Part shown: positions 27,753-36,249 of the stretch, one piece after another
Position numbering within the stretch: the first letter of the stretch is position 1
Layout: the number at the start of each line of letters is the position of its first letter
Assembly: GCA_014218215.1 (NCBI GenBank)
Contig: CP043652.1
Location: 2,976,001 to 3,040,000, forward strand
DNA: 64,000 nt
Source: Geodermatophilaceae bacterium NBWT11
GTDB lineage: Bacteria; Actinomycetota; Actinomycetes; Mycobacteriales; Geodermatophilaceae
Reading direction: 5' to 3'
Position numbers and translations under genes: made by a program
Notes under the pieces: generated by a model
Told to the model about the DNA's origin: nothing
The model's database searches: none
What the model saw: the letters and a program-made list of their open reading frames with translations, nothing else

Positions 27753-29105
27753 GTGACCCAGGAGCCGCCCACCCCCGCCGCCGACGACGCGCGGCGCGCC
27801 CAGATCGTGGCCGTCCTCGTCGAGGCGTTCTCCGACCTGATGGCCAGCGACGCCGACGCCTTCCGGACCAAGTTCCGCAAGATGGCCGCCGACCCGTTCG
27901 CCTTCTACCGCGGGTCGGCCTGTCTGTTCTACGCCGACCTGGCAGACGCCGAGGACCGGTGGAGTGACGAGCAGACGTCGCGGACGTGGATCCACGGTGA
28001 CCTGCACGCCGCGAACTTCGGCAGCTACATGGACGGCTCGGGTCGCATCGTCTTCGACGTCAACGACTTCGACGAGGCCTACCTCGGTCACCTGTCCTGG
28101 GACCTGCGGCGCTTCTGCGCCAGCTTCGCGCTGCTCGCCTGGCGCAAGGCGCTGTCCGACGACGCCATCAGCGCTCTGCTGCGGGTGTACCTGGAGGCCT
28201 ACCTCGACCAGGTGCGGCTGTTCGCCCGGACCGCGGACGACCGTGAGTTCACCCTCGACCGGCACAACACCAGCGGCGCGGTGCTGGACCTGGTGCTCGC
28301 CACGGCCGAGCAGACCCGCATCTCGCTGCTGGAGCGGCTGACCGTCGTCGAGGACCACCAGCGCCGCTTCGCCGACATGCCCCGGCACCGCCGGCTCGAG
28401 GACGACGAGCGTGCCGAGGTGCTGGCCGCGGTCGCCGCCTACCGGGAGACGGTGCCGCAGTCCAAGCGCCGCCGGGAGGTCGCCTACGACGTCAAGGACC
28501 TCGTGGGCACCGGCGGGTTCGGCATCGGCAGCGCCGGCCTGCCCGCCTACACGGTGCTGCTGGAGGGCTACGACCAGGCGCTGGAGAACGACGTCGTGCT
28601 GTCGCTGAAGCAGGCCGCCCGGGCCGCGCCGAGCCGGATCGTCACCGACCCCGAGGTGCGGGCGCTGTTCCAGCACGAGGGTGAGCGCACGGTCTCGGCC
28701 CAGCGGGCCATGCAGTCCCACGCGTCGCCGTTCCTGGGCCACACCGTCATCCGCGGCGTCGGCTTCCTGGTCTCCGAGCTCTCGCCCTACGAGGAGGACC
28801 TGGACTGGGAGGAGCTCACCGAGCCCGACGAGATCGCCCCGGTGGTGGCCCAGCTCGGGCGGGCCACCGCCAAGATCCACTGCATCGGGGACGCCGACGC
28901 CGACCACGAGGCCGTCGACGTCCAGGTCGAGGAGGCGGTGCTCGCGATGGTGGGCGACCGGCAGGAGGAGCTGATCGCCGACCTCACCGCCTTCGCCCAC
29001 GGCTACGCGGCGCAGGCGCGGGCCGACCACCGGTCCTTCGTCGACGCCTTCCGCGCCGGGGAGATCCCCGGGATCAGCTCCAGCGGGGACCACCCGCTCA
29101 GCTGA
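27753..29105 (+). CDS. DUF2252 family protein (kinase-like fold)
   Basis: This 450-residue protein belongs to the DUF2252 family, which is distantly related to aminoglycoside/choline kinase-like phosphotransferases. The motif TWIHGDLHAANFGSYMDGSGRIVFDVNDFDEAYLG, given here as the block at 27988-28086, contains the HGDxHxxN and D-x-N-D elements used for catalysis and metal binding in kinase-like enzymes. A possible substrate is unknown. GTG 27753 follows TACGGT by 6 nt. The 3' end overlaps the convergent GNAT gene by 8 bp. Confidence 0.85.
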   Translation: MTQEPPTPAADDARRAQIVAVLVEAFSDLMASDADAFRTKFRKMAADPFAFYRGSACLFYADLADAEDRWSDEQTSRTWIHGDLHAANFGSYMDGSGRIVFDVNDFDEAYLGHLSWDLRRFCASFALLAWRKALSDDAISALLRVYLEAYLDQVRLFARTADDREFTLDRHNTSGAVLDLVLATAEQTRISLLERLTVVEDHQRRFADMPRHRRLEDDERAEVLAAVAAYRETVPQSKRRREVAYDVKDLVGTGGFGIGSAGLPAYTVLLEGYDQALENDVVLSLKQAARAAPSRIVTDPEVRALFQHEGERTVSAQRAMQSHASPFLGHTVIRGVGFLVSELSPYEEDLDWEELTEPDEIAPVVAQLGRATAKIHCIGDADADHEAVDVQVEEAVLAMVGDRQEELIADLTAFAHGYAAQARADHRSFVDAFRAGEIPGISSSGDHPLS

Positions 29106-29547
29106 CCGGCAGGCCCACCACCATCCCGTGGTGCGGACCCACCAGCGGGACGTCGAACACGTCGGTGACGACGACGAAGCCCAGCCGCTCGTAGAAGCCG
29201 ACCGCGGCGGCCCGGGCGTCGCACCACACCAGGTCCGCACCGGCGGCGGTGAGCCGGGCGAGGGCGTCGGTGACCAGGGCCCGCCCGGCCCCGGTGCCCC
29301 GCACGGCCGGGTCGGTGGCCATCGCCCGCAGCTGCCAGGGCCGCTCGGCCGTCCGCCACGCACAGGCCTGCGGGTGCAGCCGGAGGACGCCGACCACCTC
29401 ACCGGACGGCAGCCGGGCGGCCAGGTGCAGCGTCGCCGGGTCGTCGTCCCCGGCGATCTCCACCGGGCGGCCCTGGCGCAGCAGGGTCGCCCGCAGGGGG
29501 TGCGTCGCCGCGGCCCCGACCTGCTCGACGACGACCGGTGCGCTCAC
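29098..29547 (-). CDS. GNAT family N-acetyltransferase
   Basis: This 149-residue acetyltransferase has the acetyl-CoA-binding motif RAMATDPAVRGTGAGRALVTDAL and the C-terminal GFYERLGF motif of the GNAT fold. The substrate cannot be read from sequence. It overlaps the stop of the VWA gene by 4 bp and is probably the last gene of the MoxR-VWA-GNAT operon. Confidence 0.85.
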   Translation of the reverse strand: MSAPVVVEQVGAAATHPLRATLLRQGRPVEIAGDDDPATLHLAARLPSGEVVGVLRLHPQACAWRTAERPWQLRAMATDPAVRGTGAGRALVTDALARLTAAGADLVWCDARAAAVGFYERLGFVVVTDVFDVPLVGPHHGMVVGLPVS

Positions 29548-31538
29548 CGCGCCCGCCGCCCCCTCCGGGCCCGGAGGTAGTCCGAGACCACGTACTCACC
29601 GAGACGTTCGCTGTCGGGCAGGAACACCCGGCCGCCGGCCCGCTGGGCGATGTCCTCGACGAAGTGCACCAGCGAGGGCTCGGGGTCCAGGGCGAACACG
29701 TTCATCGTGGCGCCGGACCGTGCCACCCGCTCCACCTCCGCGACGGTCTTGGCGATCGTCATCGGCATCGGCGGCCAGCAGAAGAACGGCGTCCCGTCGG
29801 CCTCCAGGTGCGCAGTCGGTTCGCCGTCGGTGACCACCAGGACGACCGGTTCGGCGTCGTGGTGCCGGGCCAGGAAGCGGCGGGCCAGCATCAGACCGTG
29901 CTGCAGGTTGGTGCCCTGCAGGGTGTCCACGGACAGCTCGGCCAGCGCCTCGGGCCGGAGCACCTGCGCGGTGGAGGAGAACCCGATGATCTCGATCGCG
30001 TCCTGGGGGAAGCGGGTGGTGACCAGCGAGTGCAGGGCCATCGCGGTGGACTTGGCCGCGCCCCACGTGCCGCGCAGCGCCATCGAGTAGGACAGGTCGA
30101 CCAGCAGCGCGACCGCGGCCCCGGTGCGGCGCTCGGTCTCCACCACCTCGAAGTCCTCGACCGCGATCTGCACCGCCCGCTGGTCCTCGGCACGCGGCGT
30201 GCCGGCCGAGCGCAGCACCGCGTTGCGGACGGTCTTGACCACGTCGAGGGGCTGCTCGTCGCCGAACCGCCACTCCCGGGAGGCCCCGGTCAGCTCGCCG
30301 GTGGCCCCGGCGTCGGCGACGTCGTGGTCGCCCCGGCCGGTGGCGTCGAGCTGGGCGAACACCCGCCGCAGCGCCGTCGCGCCCAGTCGCCGGACCGCCT
30401 TGGGGGAGAGCTCGAGCTTCCCCTCGGTGCGGCTGAGGTGCCCCTGGCGCTCCAGCTCGCGCTCCATCTGGCGCAACGCAGCCAGGTCGTCGACCGCGGG
30501 ACGGCCGAGGGCCTGCTCCAGCAGCTCCTCGTCGACGTCGGCCAGGCTGGCCCCGGCGTACCCCTGGGAGAGCTGGTTGTTCAGCGCCTCCAGGTCGGCG
30601 AGCTCGGCCACGGCCGTCGTGGCGTCGCCCATGCCCAGGCCCTGCTCGCCGTCGGGCACCTGCCCACGCTGGCCCCACGGCAGGTCGGGTCGGGCCTGGC
30701 GGAGGGCGTCGTTGAGGTGCGCCATCTCGCTGGCCAGGCCCATGTCCTGCATGGCCTGGCCCATCAGGTCCGACAGCTCGGCCCGTTGCTCGGGCGACAG
30801 CCCGGCCATCATCCGTTCCTGCGCGGCGGCCCGGCGGGCCAGGGAGTCGACCAGCTCGTCCACGGTCTGCGGGTCGTCGGGGAAGAACTGTCCGTGCTTG
30901 CCCATGAACTCGGCGAACTGCTGGTCGGTGTCCTCGCCGCGGTTGTGCGCGTCGAGCAGCGCGGACAGGTCGGCGACCATGTCCTTGACCGCCTGCGTGC
31001 CGTCCTCGCCGGCGGCGTTCATCTGCTGCAGGGCGGACTTCATGTGCTGGAACTGGCTGTCCAGCACCTCCTTCTGCAGCAGGTCCTGGATCTCCTGGTA
31101 GGCCGCACGGGCCTCCTCGGAGCGCCACTGCTTGTCCTTCAGCGCCCGGACGGCGCCGGCGGTGTCCTCGGGCAGCGCGTCCAGCTCGGCCTCGGCCAGC
31201 CGGGCGGCGTCGTCCGGGTCGGGGAACAGCTCGCGCCGCTCGGCCTCCAGTGCGCGGTCCAGCAGCTGGCGGACCTCCTCGAGCGTGCCGTCCATCCGGC
31301 CGGCCTTTCGGGCCTGCTTCAGCCGGTCGCGCACCGACCGGCGCAGGTCGTCGAGCCCCTGCCGGCCGTCCATGCCCCGGCGCAGCAGGTCGCGCAGCGC
31401 CTCGCGCACGCTGCTGCCGGCCAACACCTGGTCGCCGATCTCGTCGACGGCACTGCCCAGGTCGTAGGGCGGGGCCAGCGGGTCGGGCCCGCCGCGCCAC
31501 CGCCCGTACCGGGCCCTGCCGTGTCGTCCGCGGGGCAC
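29544..31538 (-). CDS. von Willebrand factor A domain protein paired with a MoxR ATPase
   Basis: This is a 664-residue cytoplasmic protein. The long helical N-terminal two-thirds is rich in Gln, Glu and Arg. The C-terminal VWA domain has an intact MIDAS: DLSYS at about 481-485 and TDGEP near 569-573. GTG 31538 lies 2 bp after the MoxR ATPase stop. MoxR-VWA pairs act as chaperone-like systems that insert metal or remodel protein complexes; the client here is unknown. The helical region is longer than in typical CoxE or YehP proteins. Confidence 0.85.
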   Translation of the reverse strand: MPRGRHGRARYGRWRGGPDPLAPPYDLGSAVDEIGDQVLAGSSVREALRDLLRRGMDGRQGLDDLRRSVRDRLKQARKAGRMDGTLEEVRQLLDRALEAERRELFPDPDDAARLAEAELDALPEDTAGAVRALKDKQWRSEEARAAYQEIQDLLQKEVLDSQFQHMKSALQQMNAAGEDGTQAVKDMVADLSALLDAHNRGEDTDQQFAEFMGKHGQFFPDDPQTVDELVDSLARRAAAQERMMAGLSPEQRAELSDLMGQAMQDMGLASEMAHLNDALRQARPDLPWGQRGQVPDGEQGLGMGDATTAVAELADLEALNNQLSQGYAGASLADVDEELLEQALGRPAVDDLAALRQMERELERQGHLSRTEGKLELSPKAVRRLGATALRRVFAQLDATGRGDHDVADAGATGELTGASREWRFGDEQPLDVVKTVRNAVLRSAGTPRAEDQRAVQIAVEDFEVVETERRTGAAVALLVDLSYSMALRGTWGAAKSTAMALHSLVTTRFPQDAIEIIGFSSTAQVLRPEALAELSVDTLQGTNLQHGLMLARRFLARHHDAEPVVLVVTDGEPTAHLEADGTPFFCWPPMPMTIAKTVAEVERVARSGATMNVFALDPEPSLVHFVEDIAQRAGGRVFLPDSERLGEYVVSDYLRARRGRRAR

Positions 31539-31540
31539 GG

Positions 31541-33022
31541 TCAGGCCCCGTAGACCGTGCGGTTGCCGTCGGTGTCCTTGGCCAACCGGCGGGTCAACCA
31601 CAGACCCTCCAGGGCGAACTCCACGGCGGCAGCGGCCTGTTCGGCGGACTCCTCGCCCTCGGGCACCCCGACCCGGCCGAGCAGCTGGGCCAGGTTGGGG
31701 ACGGTGCCCACCTGGCCCATCAGCTCGGGTGCGGACACCAGGTCGCCGGACTCCACGACCTCGCCGCCGGTGAAGTGCTCCTGCAGCCCGGTGAGGTCCA
31801 GCCCGCCGCAGCGGGCCCGGAAGGTCTGCGCGGTGGCCTGCCGCAGCAGGTGCTCCAGCACCTCCAGCTCCCGCTCGTCCTCGGGGTCGGAGCTGGCGTC
31901 GGCGAACTCGACCTTGCCGCGGCTGGCCGGCACCACGCTGGGCAGGTCGACCACCCGGGCGACCGGGCGGGTCTCCCCGGCCACGGCGGCCCGACGGACG
32001 GCGGAGGCCGCGATGGTCTCCAGGCCGGCGATGGCGAACCGGGCGCTGACGCCCGAGCGCTGGTCGACGTGGCTGGACTCGCGGACCAAGCGGGTGAAGC
32101 GGGCCATGATCTCGACCAGGTGCTCGGGCACGACCGGGGCGTCCAGCCCCGCGCCGCCCAGGCCCCAGGAGGTGTTCGCCTCCTGGTGCAGCAGCCGGAC
32201 CTCGTCGGCGAGCTCGATCGGGTAGTGCGTGCGGACCTCGGCACCGAACCGGTCCTTGAGCGGGGTGATGATCCGCCCGCGGTTGGTGTAGTCCTCCGGG
32301 TTGGCCGAGGCGACCAGCAGCAGGTCCAGCGGCAGCCGGACCCGGTAGCCGCGGATCTGGATGTCGCGCTCCTCGAGCACGTTGAGCAGGGCCACCTGGA
32401 TGCGCTCGGCGAGGTCGGGCAGCTCGTTGATGCTGAAGATCCCGCGGTTGGTGCGGGGGACCAGGCCGTAGTGCACGGTCTCCGGGTCGCCCAGGGTGCG
32501 GCCCTCGGCGACCTTGATCGGGTCGACGTCGCCGATCAGGTCGCCGACGCTCGTGTCGGGGGTGGCCAGCTTCTCCCCGAAGCGGTCGCTGCGGTGCAGC
32601 CAGCCGACCGGGGTGGCGTCGCCGTGCTCGGCGACCTGGCGCAGGCCCCACACGCTGACCGGGGCCAGCGGGTGCTCGTTGAGCTCGCTGCCGACCAGCA
32701 CGGGGGTCCACTCGTCGAGCAGGCCCACCAGGGTCCGGATGAGGCGGGTCTTGCCCTGGCCCCGCTCGCCGAGCAGGACCAGGTCGTGGCCGGCGATGAG
32801 GGCCCGCTCGACCTCGGGCACGACGGTGTCCTCGAACCCGACGATGCCGGGGAGGGAGGGCTCGCCGGCGGCGAGCCGGGCGAGCAGGTTGGCGCGGATC
32901 TCGGCCTTGACGCCGACGGGGGTGGCTCCGCTGTCGCGGAGCTCGCCCAGGGTGGTGGGAGCAGGGGCGTTCTGCAGTGCGGCGTCCGTCACCTCGTCCA
33001 CGGTACGACGGGGGTGTGACAT
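31541..33022 (-). CDS. MoxR-type AAA+ ATPase (magnesium chelatase ChlI-like)
   Basis: This 493-residue AAA+ ATPase has Walker A GERGQGKT at 85-92, a Walker B-like FSINELPDL, the sensor-1 block LLVASANPEDYTNRGR, and arginine-rich helical segments after it. It would drive remodelling of its VWA partner encoded 2 bp downstream. ATG 33022 is the first start after the divergent ilvA region. The 42-bp gap to ilvA must hold both promoters. Confidence 0.88.
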   Translation of the reverse strand: MSHPRRTVDEVTDAALQNAPAPTTLGELRDSGATPVGVKAEIRANLLARLAAGEPSLPGIVGFEDTVVPEVERALIAGHDLVLLGERGQGKTRLIRTLVGLLDEWTPVLVGSELNEHPLAPVSVWGLRQVAEHGDATPVGWLHRSDRFGEKLATPDTSVGDLIGDVDPIKVAEGRTLGDPETVHYGLVPRTNRGIFSINELPDLAERIQVALLNVLEERDIQIRGYRVRLPLDLLLVASANPEDYTNRGRIITPLKDRFGAEVRTHYPIELADEVRLLHQEANTSWGLGGAGLDAPVVPEHLVEIMARFTRLVRESSHVDQRSGVSARFAIAGLETIAASAVRRAAVAGETRPVARVVDLPSVVPASRGKVEFADASSDPEDERELEVLEHLLRQATAQTFRARCGGLDLTGLQEHFTGGEVVESGDLVSAPELMGQVGTVPNLAQLLGRVGVPEGEESAEQAAAAVEFALEGLWLTRRLAKDTDGNRTVYGA

Positions 33023-33052
33023 CCGGGAGGCGTCGGCCGGAGCACTGCCTGT

Positions 33053-33058
33053 CAGGAT
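33053..33058 (+). promoter_or_regulatory. candidate leaderless -10 box of ilvA
   Basis: CAGGAT ends 6 nt before the ilvA GTG in a 42-bp divergent gap. The first base departs from the usual T. Confidence 0.35.
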
Positions 33059-33064
33059 CGGGGT

Positions 33065-34288
33065 GTGACCGAACCCGCGGTACCCCTCGTCTCCGGCGCC
33101 GACGTCGAGTCCGCCGCCCGGCTGCTGGCCGGGGTCGTGCGGCGCACCCCGCTGGAGCACTCCCGGGCGCTGGCCGAGCGGGTCGGGGGCCCGGTCTGGC
33201 TCAAGTGCGAGAACCTGCAGCGCACCGGCTCGTTCAAGATCCGCGGCGCCTACACCCGGATCGCGCGGCTCACCGACGCCGAACGGGCCCGGGGCGTGGT
33301 GGCCGCCAGCGCCGGCAACCACGCGCAGGGGGTCGCCCTGGCCGCCCGCGAGCTGGGCGCCGAGGCCACCGTCTTCATGCCCGAGACGGCCCCGCTGCCC
33401 AAGCTGGCCGCCACCCGGGGGTACGGCGCCGCCGTGCACCAGCTGGGCGACTCGCTGACCGAGCCGCTGGTGGCCGCCCGGGCCTTCGCCGAGGAGACCG
33501 GCTCGGTGTTCATCCACCCGTTCGACCACCCCGACGTGATCGCCGGTCAGGGCACCGTCGGGCTGGAGATCGTGGAGCAGTGCCCCGAGGTGGCCACCGT
33601 CGTGGTCTGCACCGGCGGCGGGGGACTGGTGTCGGGCATCGCCGCGGCCGTGAAGGCAGCCCGTCCCGACGTCCGGGTGGTGGCGGTGCAGGCGGCGGCC
33701 GCGGCGGCGTTCCCGGCCTCGCTGGCCGCCGGGGTGCCGGTGCCGCTGACGGCGATGACCACCATGGCCGACGGGATCGCCGTCGCGGCCCCGGGCGACC
33801 TGACGCTCGCGCACGTCGCGGGGCTGGTCGACGAGGTCCGCACGGTGACCGAGGCGCAGCTGTCGCGGGCGCTGCTGTTCTGCCTGGAGCGGGCCAAGCT
33901 CGTCGTCGAGCCCGCCGGCGTGGCGGCGGTGGCCGCCGTGCTCGCCGACCCCGGGGCGTTCCGGGCGCCGGTGGTGGCGGTGGTGTCCGGCGGCAACATC
34001 GACCCGGTGCTGATGCTCAAGGTCGTCCAGCACGGCATGGCCGCCGCCCAGCGGTACCTCTCGCTGCGGGTCCGGGTGCCCGACCGGCCGGGCTCGCTGG
34101 CCGCGCTGCTGCGCGAGCTGGCGGCGGTGTCGGCCAACGTGCTGTCGGTGGAGCACGAGCGGACGACGGCGCAGCTGGACCTGGGGGACGTGGAGATCGC
34201 GGTGGTCCTGGAGACCCGGGGTCCCGACCACGCCCAGGAGGTCGTGGCCGCCCTCGGGCGGGCCGGCTACACCGTCGCGGGCGGCTGA
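33065..34288 (+). CDS. ilvA: threonine ammonia-lyase
   Basis: This 407-residue PLP enzyme deaminates threonine to 2-oxobutyrate for isoleucine synthesis or threonine breakdown. Lys 58 in RTGSFKIRGAY is the expected PLP lysine. SAGNHAQGVALAA and the phosphate loop TGGGGLVSGIA follow. The C-terminal part (about 325-407, VRVPDRPGSLAALLREL) is a single ACT-like domain, so this is the shorter form found in many Actinobacteria. Whether it is isoleucine-sensitive is not clear. Confidence 0.93.
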   Translation: MTEPAVPLVSGADVESAARLLAGVVRRTPLEHSRALAERVGGPVWLKCENLQRTGSFKIRGAYTRIARLTDAERARGVVAASAGNHAQGVALAARELGAEATVFMPETAPLPKLAATRGYGAAVHQLGDSLTEPLVAARAFAEETGSVFIHPFDHPDVIAGQGTVGLEIVEQCPEVATVVVCTGGGGLVSGIAAAVKAARPDVRVVAVQAAAAAAFPASLAAGVPVPLTAMTTMADGIAVAAPGDLTLAHVAGLVDEVRTVTEAQLSRALLFCLERAKLVVEPAGVAAVAAVLADPGAFRAPVVAVVSGGNIDPVLMLKVVQHGMAAAQRYLSLRVRVPDRPGSLAALLRELAAVSANVLSVEHERTTAQLDLGDVEIAVVLETRGPDHAQEVVAALGRAGYTVAGG

Positions 34289-34339
34289 GCGCCCCGGCAC
34301 CGATGAGTCTGCCGGGTCCGGCGGGTCTCCACCCCGAGA

Positions 34340-34358
34340 GCACCCCGTACGGGGGTGC
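34340..34358 (+). terminator. hairpin after ilvA
   Basis: GCACCCC pairs with GGGGTGC around GTACG in the 131-bp gap between ilvA and the ABC transporter genes. The rest of the gap shows only a possible -10 box. Confidence 0.5.
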
Positions 34359-34406
34359 CCGAGCGTGAGGACGTCGTCGTGCACCCGTTCTGTCGGTACC
34401 CCGTCC

Positions 34407-34412
34407 TACGGT
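34407..34412 (+). promoter_or_regulatory. candidate leaderless -10 box of the ABC exporter operon
   Basis: TACGGT ends 7 nt before ATG 34420, and no Shine-Dalgarno sequence is present. Confidence 0.55.
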
Positions 34413-34419
34413 GCACAGC

Positions 34420-35415
34420 ATGAGCACAGCCACCGGTGGCAACGCCGTCGTCGTCGAGGGCCTGGTCAAGCGGTTCGGTGACTTCACCGCCCTCGACGGG
34501 GTCGACCTCACCGTCCCGGAGGGCAGCGTGCTGGGCCTGCTCGGCCCCAACGGCGCGGGCAAGACCACCGTGGTGCGCATCCTGTCCACGCTGCTGCAGG
34601 CCGACGCCGGCCGGGCCACCGTCGCGGGGCTCGACGTGGCCACGCAGGCCGCCCAGGTGCGCGGGGTGATCGGTCTGACCGGGCAGTACGCCGCGGTCGA
34701 CGAGTACCTCACCGGCGAGGAGAACCTGGAGATGGTGGGGCGGCTCTACCGGCTGGGCAAGAAGGAGGCCCGGTCCCGGGCGACCGCCCTGCTGGACCGC
34801 TTCGACCTGTCCGAGGCCGCGCGCCGCCCGGCCAAGACCTACTCCGGGGGCATGCGGCGCCGGCTGGACATCGCCGCCAGCCTCATCGCCCGGCCCCGGG
34901 TGCTCTTCCTCGACGAGCCCACCACCGGGTTGGACCCGCGCAGCCGGCTGGGCATGTGGGAGTTCATCGCCGACCTGGTCAGCGACGGGACGACCATCCT
35001 GCTCACCACCCAGTACCTCGAGGAGGCCGACCGCCTCGCCGACGCGATGGTGGTCATCGACCGGGGCAGGGTCATCGCCCGCGGCACCGCCGACGAGCTC
35101 AAGGCCCAGGTGGGTGGCGAGCGGCTGGAGCTGACCGCCGGTTCGGTCGAGGGCCTGGCCCGGGCCGCCGAGCTGCTGCGGCCGCTGGCCCTGGAGGAAC
35201 CACGGCAGGACACCCAGACCCGCCGGCTCACCCTCCCGGTCACCGGGGGCGCCGCGACCCTGGCCGACGCGTTGCGCCGGCTGGAGGGCAGCGGGGTGGA
35301 GGTGCTCGACGTCGGCCTGCGCCGGCCCGACCTCGACGACGTCTTCCTCACCCTCACCGGCCGTTCCGCCGAGGACGCCGAGCCCGGCACCGAGAAGCAG
35401 GAGACCCCCCGATGA
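34420..35415 (+). CDS. ABC transporter ATP-binding protein, DrrA-like
   Basis: This 331-residue ATPase belongs to the drug-export ABC family. Walker A GPNGAGKTT, signature YSGGMRRRLDIAASL, Walker B RVLFLDEPTTGLD and the H-loop-equivalent TTQYLEEAD are all present. A C-terminal regulatory domain ends VFLTLTGR, as in DrrA. ATG 34420 is preferred over GTG 34411 because of the TACGGT box. The stop overlaps the permease ATG by 4 bp. The substrate is unknown; drugs, lipids or antibiotics are all possible. Confidence 0.92.
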   Translation: MSTATGGNAVVVEGLVKRFGDFTALDGVDLTVPEGSVLGLLGPNGAGKTTVVRILSTLLQADAGRATVAGLDVATQAAQVRGVIGLTGQYAAVDEYLTGEENLEMVGRLYRLGKKEARSRATALLDRFDLSEAARRPAKTYSGGMRRRLDIAASLIARPRVLFLDEPTTGLDPRSRLGMWEFIADLVSDGTTILLTTQYLEEADRLADAMVVIDRGRVIARGTADELKAQVGGERLELTAGSVEGLARAAELLRPLALEEPRQDTQTRRLTLPVTGGAATLADALRRLEGSGVEVLDVGLRRPDLDDVFLTLTGRSAEDAEPGTEKQETPR

Positions 35416-36218
35416 GCTCCCTGTCGCACACCGTCTCCGACAGCCTGGTCATCACCCGCCGCAACCTCATCAAGGTCAAGCGGGTGCCCGACCTGATCGT
35501 GTTCGCGACGTTGTCGCCGATCATGTTCGTGCTGCTGTTCCGCTACGTCTTCGGTGGCGCGATCAACCTGCCCGACGGCATCACCTACGCCGAGTTCCTG
35601 CTGCCCGGGATCTTCGCCCAGACCGTGGTCTTCGGGTCCACGACCACCGGGGCGAGCATCGCCGAGGACCTGCAGAAGGGGCTCATCGACCGGTTCCGGT
35701 CGCTGCCGATGTCCCGCGCGGCGGTGCTCATCGGGCGCACGGTGGCCGACCTGGGGCTCAACGCCATCTCGATCGTGGTCATGGCGCTCACCGGGCTCGT
35801 GGTGGGCTGGCGGATCACCAGCTCGGTGCCCGAAGCCATCGGCGGGTTCCTGCTGCTCCTGCTCTTCGCCTTCGCGGTCAGCTGGATGATGGCGCTGGTC
35901 GGGCTGCTGGTGCGCACCCCCGAGGTGGTCAACAACGCCAGCTTCATCGTGATCTTCCCGCTGACGTTCGTGGCCAACACGTTCGTCCCGCTGGAGAGCT
36001 TCCCGTCGGTGCTGCGCACCTTCGCCGAGTGGAACCCGGTCTCCTCGGTGGTGCAGGCCGCGCGCGAGCTCTTCGGCAACCAGCCCGCCAGCGCTCCCGT
36101 GCCCGACGCCTGGGCGCTGCAGAACCCGGTGCTCTACACAATCATCTGGGCCGCGGTGATCCTCGCGGTGTTCGTCCCGCTGGCCGTGCGGGCCTACCTG
36201 AAGACGTCCACCCGGTGA
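35412..36218 (+). CDS. ABC-2 type transporter permease, DrrB-like
   Basis: This 268-residue membrane subunit has six predicted helices and the ABC-2 signature region GLIDRFRSLPMSRAAVLIGRT. It pairs with the upstream ATPase, and the two overlap by 4 bp. Export is the expected direction of transport for this family. Confidence 0.9.
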   Translation: MSSLSHTVSDSLVITRRNLIKVKRVPDLIVFATLSPIMFVLLFRYVFGGAINLPDGITYAEFLLPGIFAQTVVFGSTTTGASIAEDLQKGLIDRFRSLPMSRAAVLIGRTVADLGLNAISIVVMALTGLVVGWRITSSVPEAIGGFLLLLLFAFAVSWMMALVGLLVRTPEVVNNASFIVIFPLTFVANTFVPLESFPSVLRTFAEWNPVSSVVQAARELFGNQPASAPVPDAWALQNPVLYTIIWAAVILAVFVPLAVRAYLKTSTR

Positions 36219-36249
36219 GCGCCGGCGGGGCCGACGATGATGGGCGGCG

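Noticed and set aside
29538-31553. A long plus-strand open frame opposite the VWA gene
   Set aside because: The minus-strand gene has an intact MIDAS VWA domain and operon context; the plus-strand frame is repetitive and has no family match by eye.
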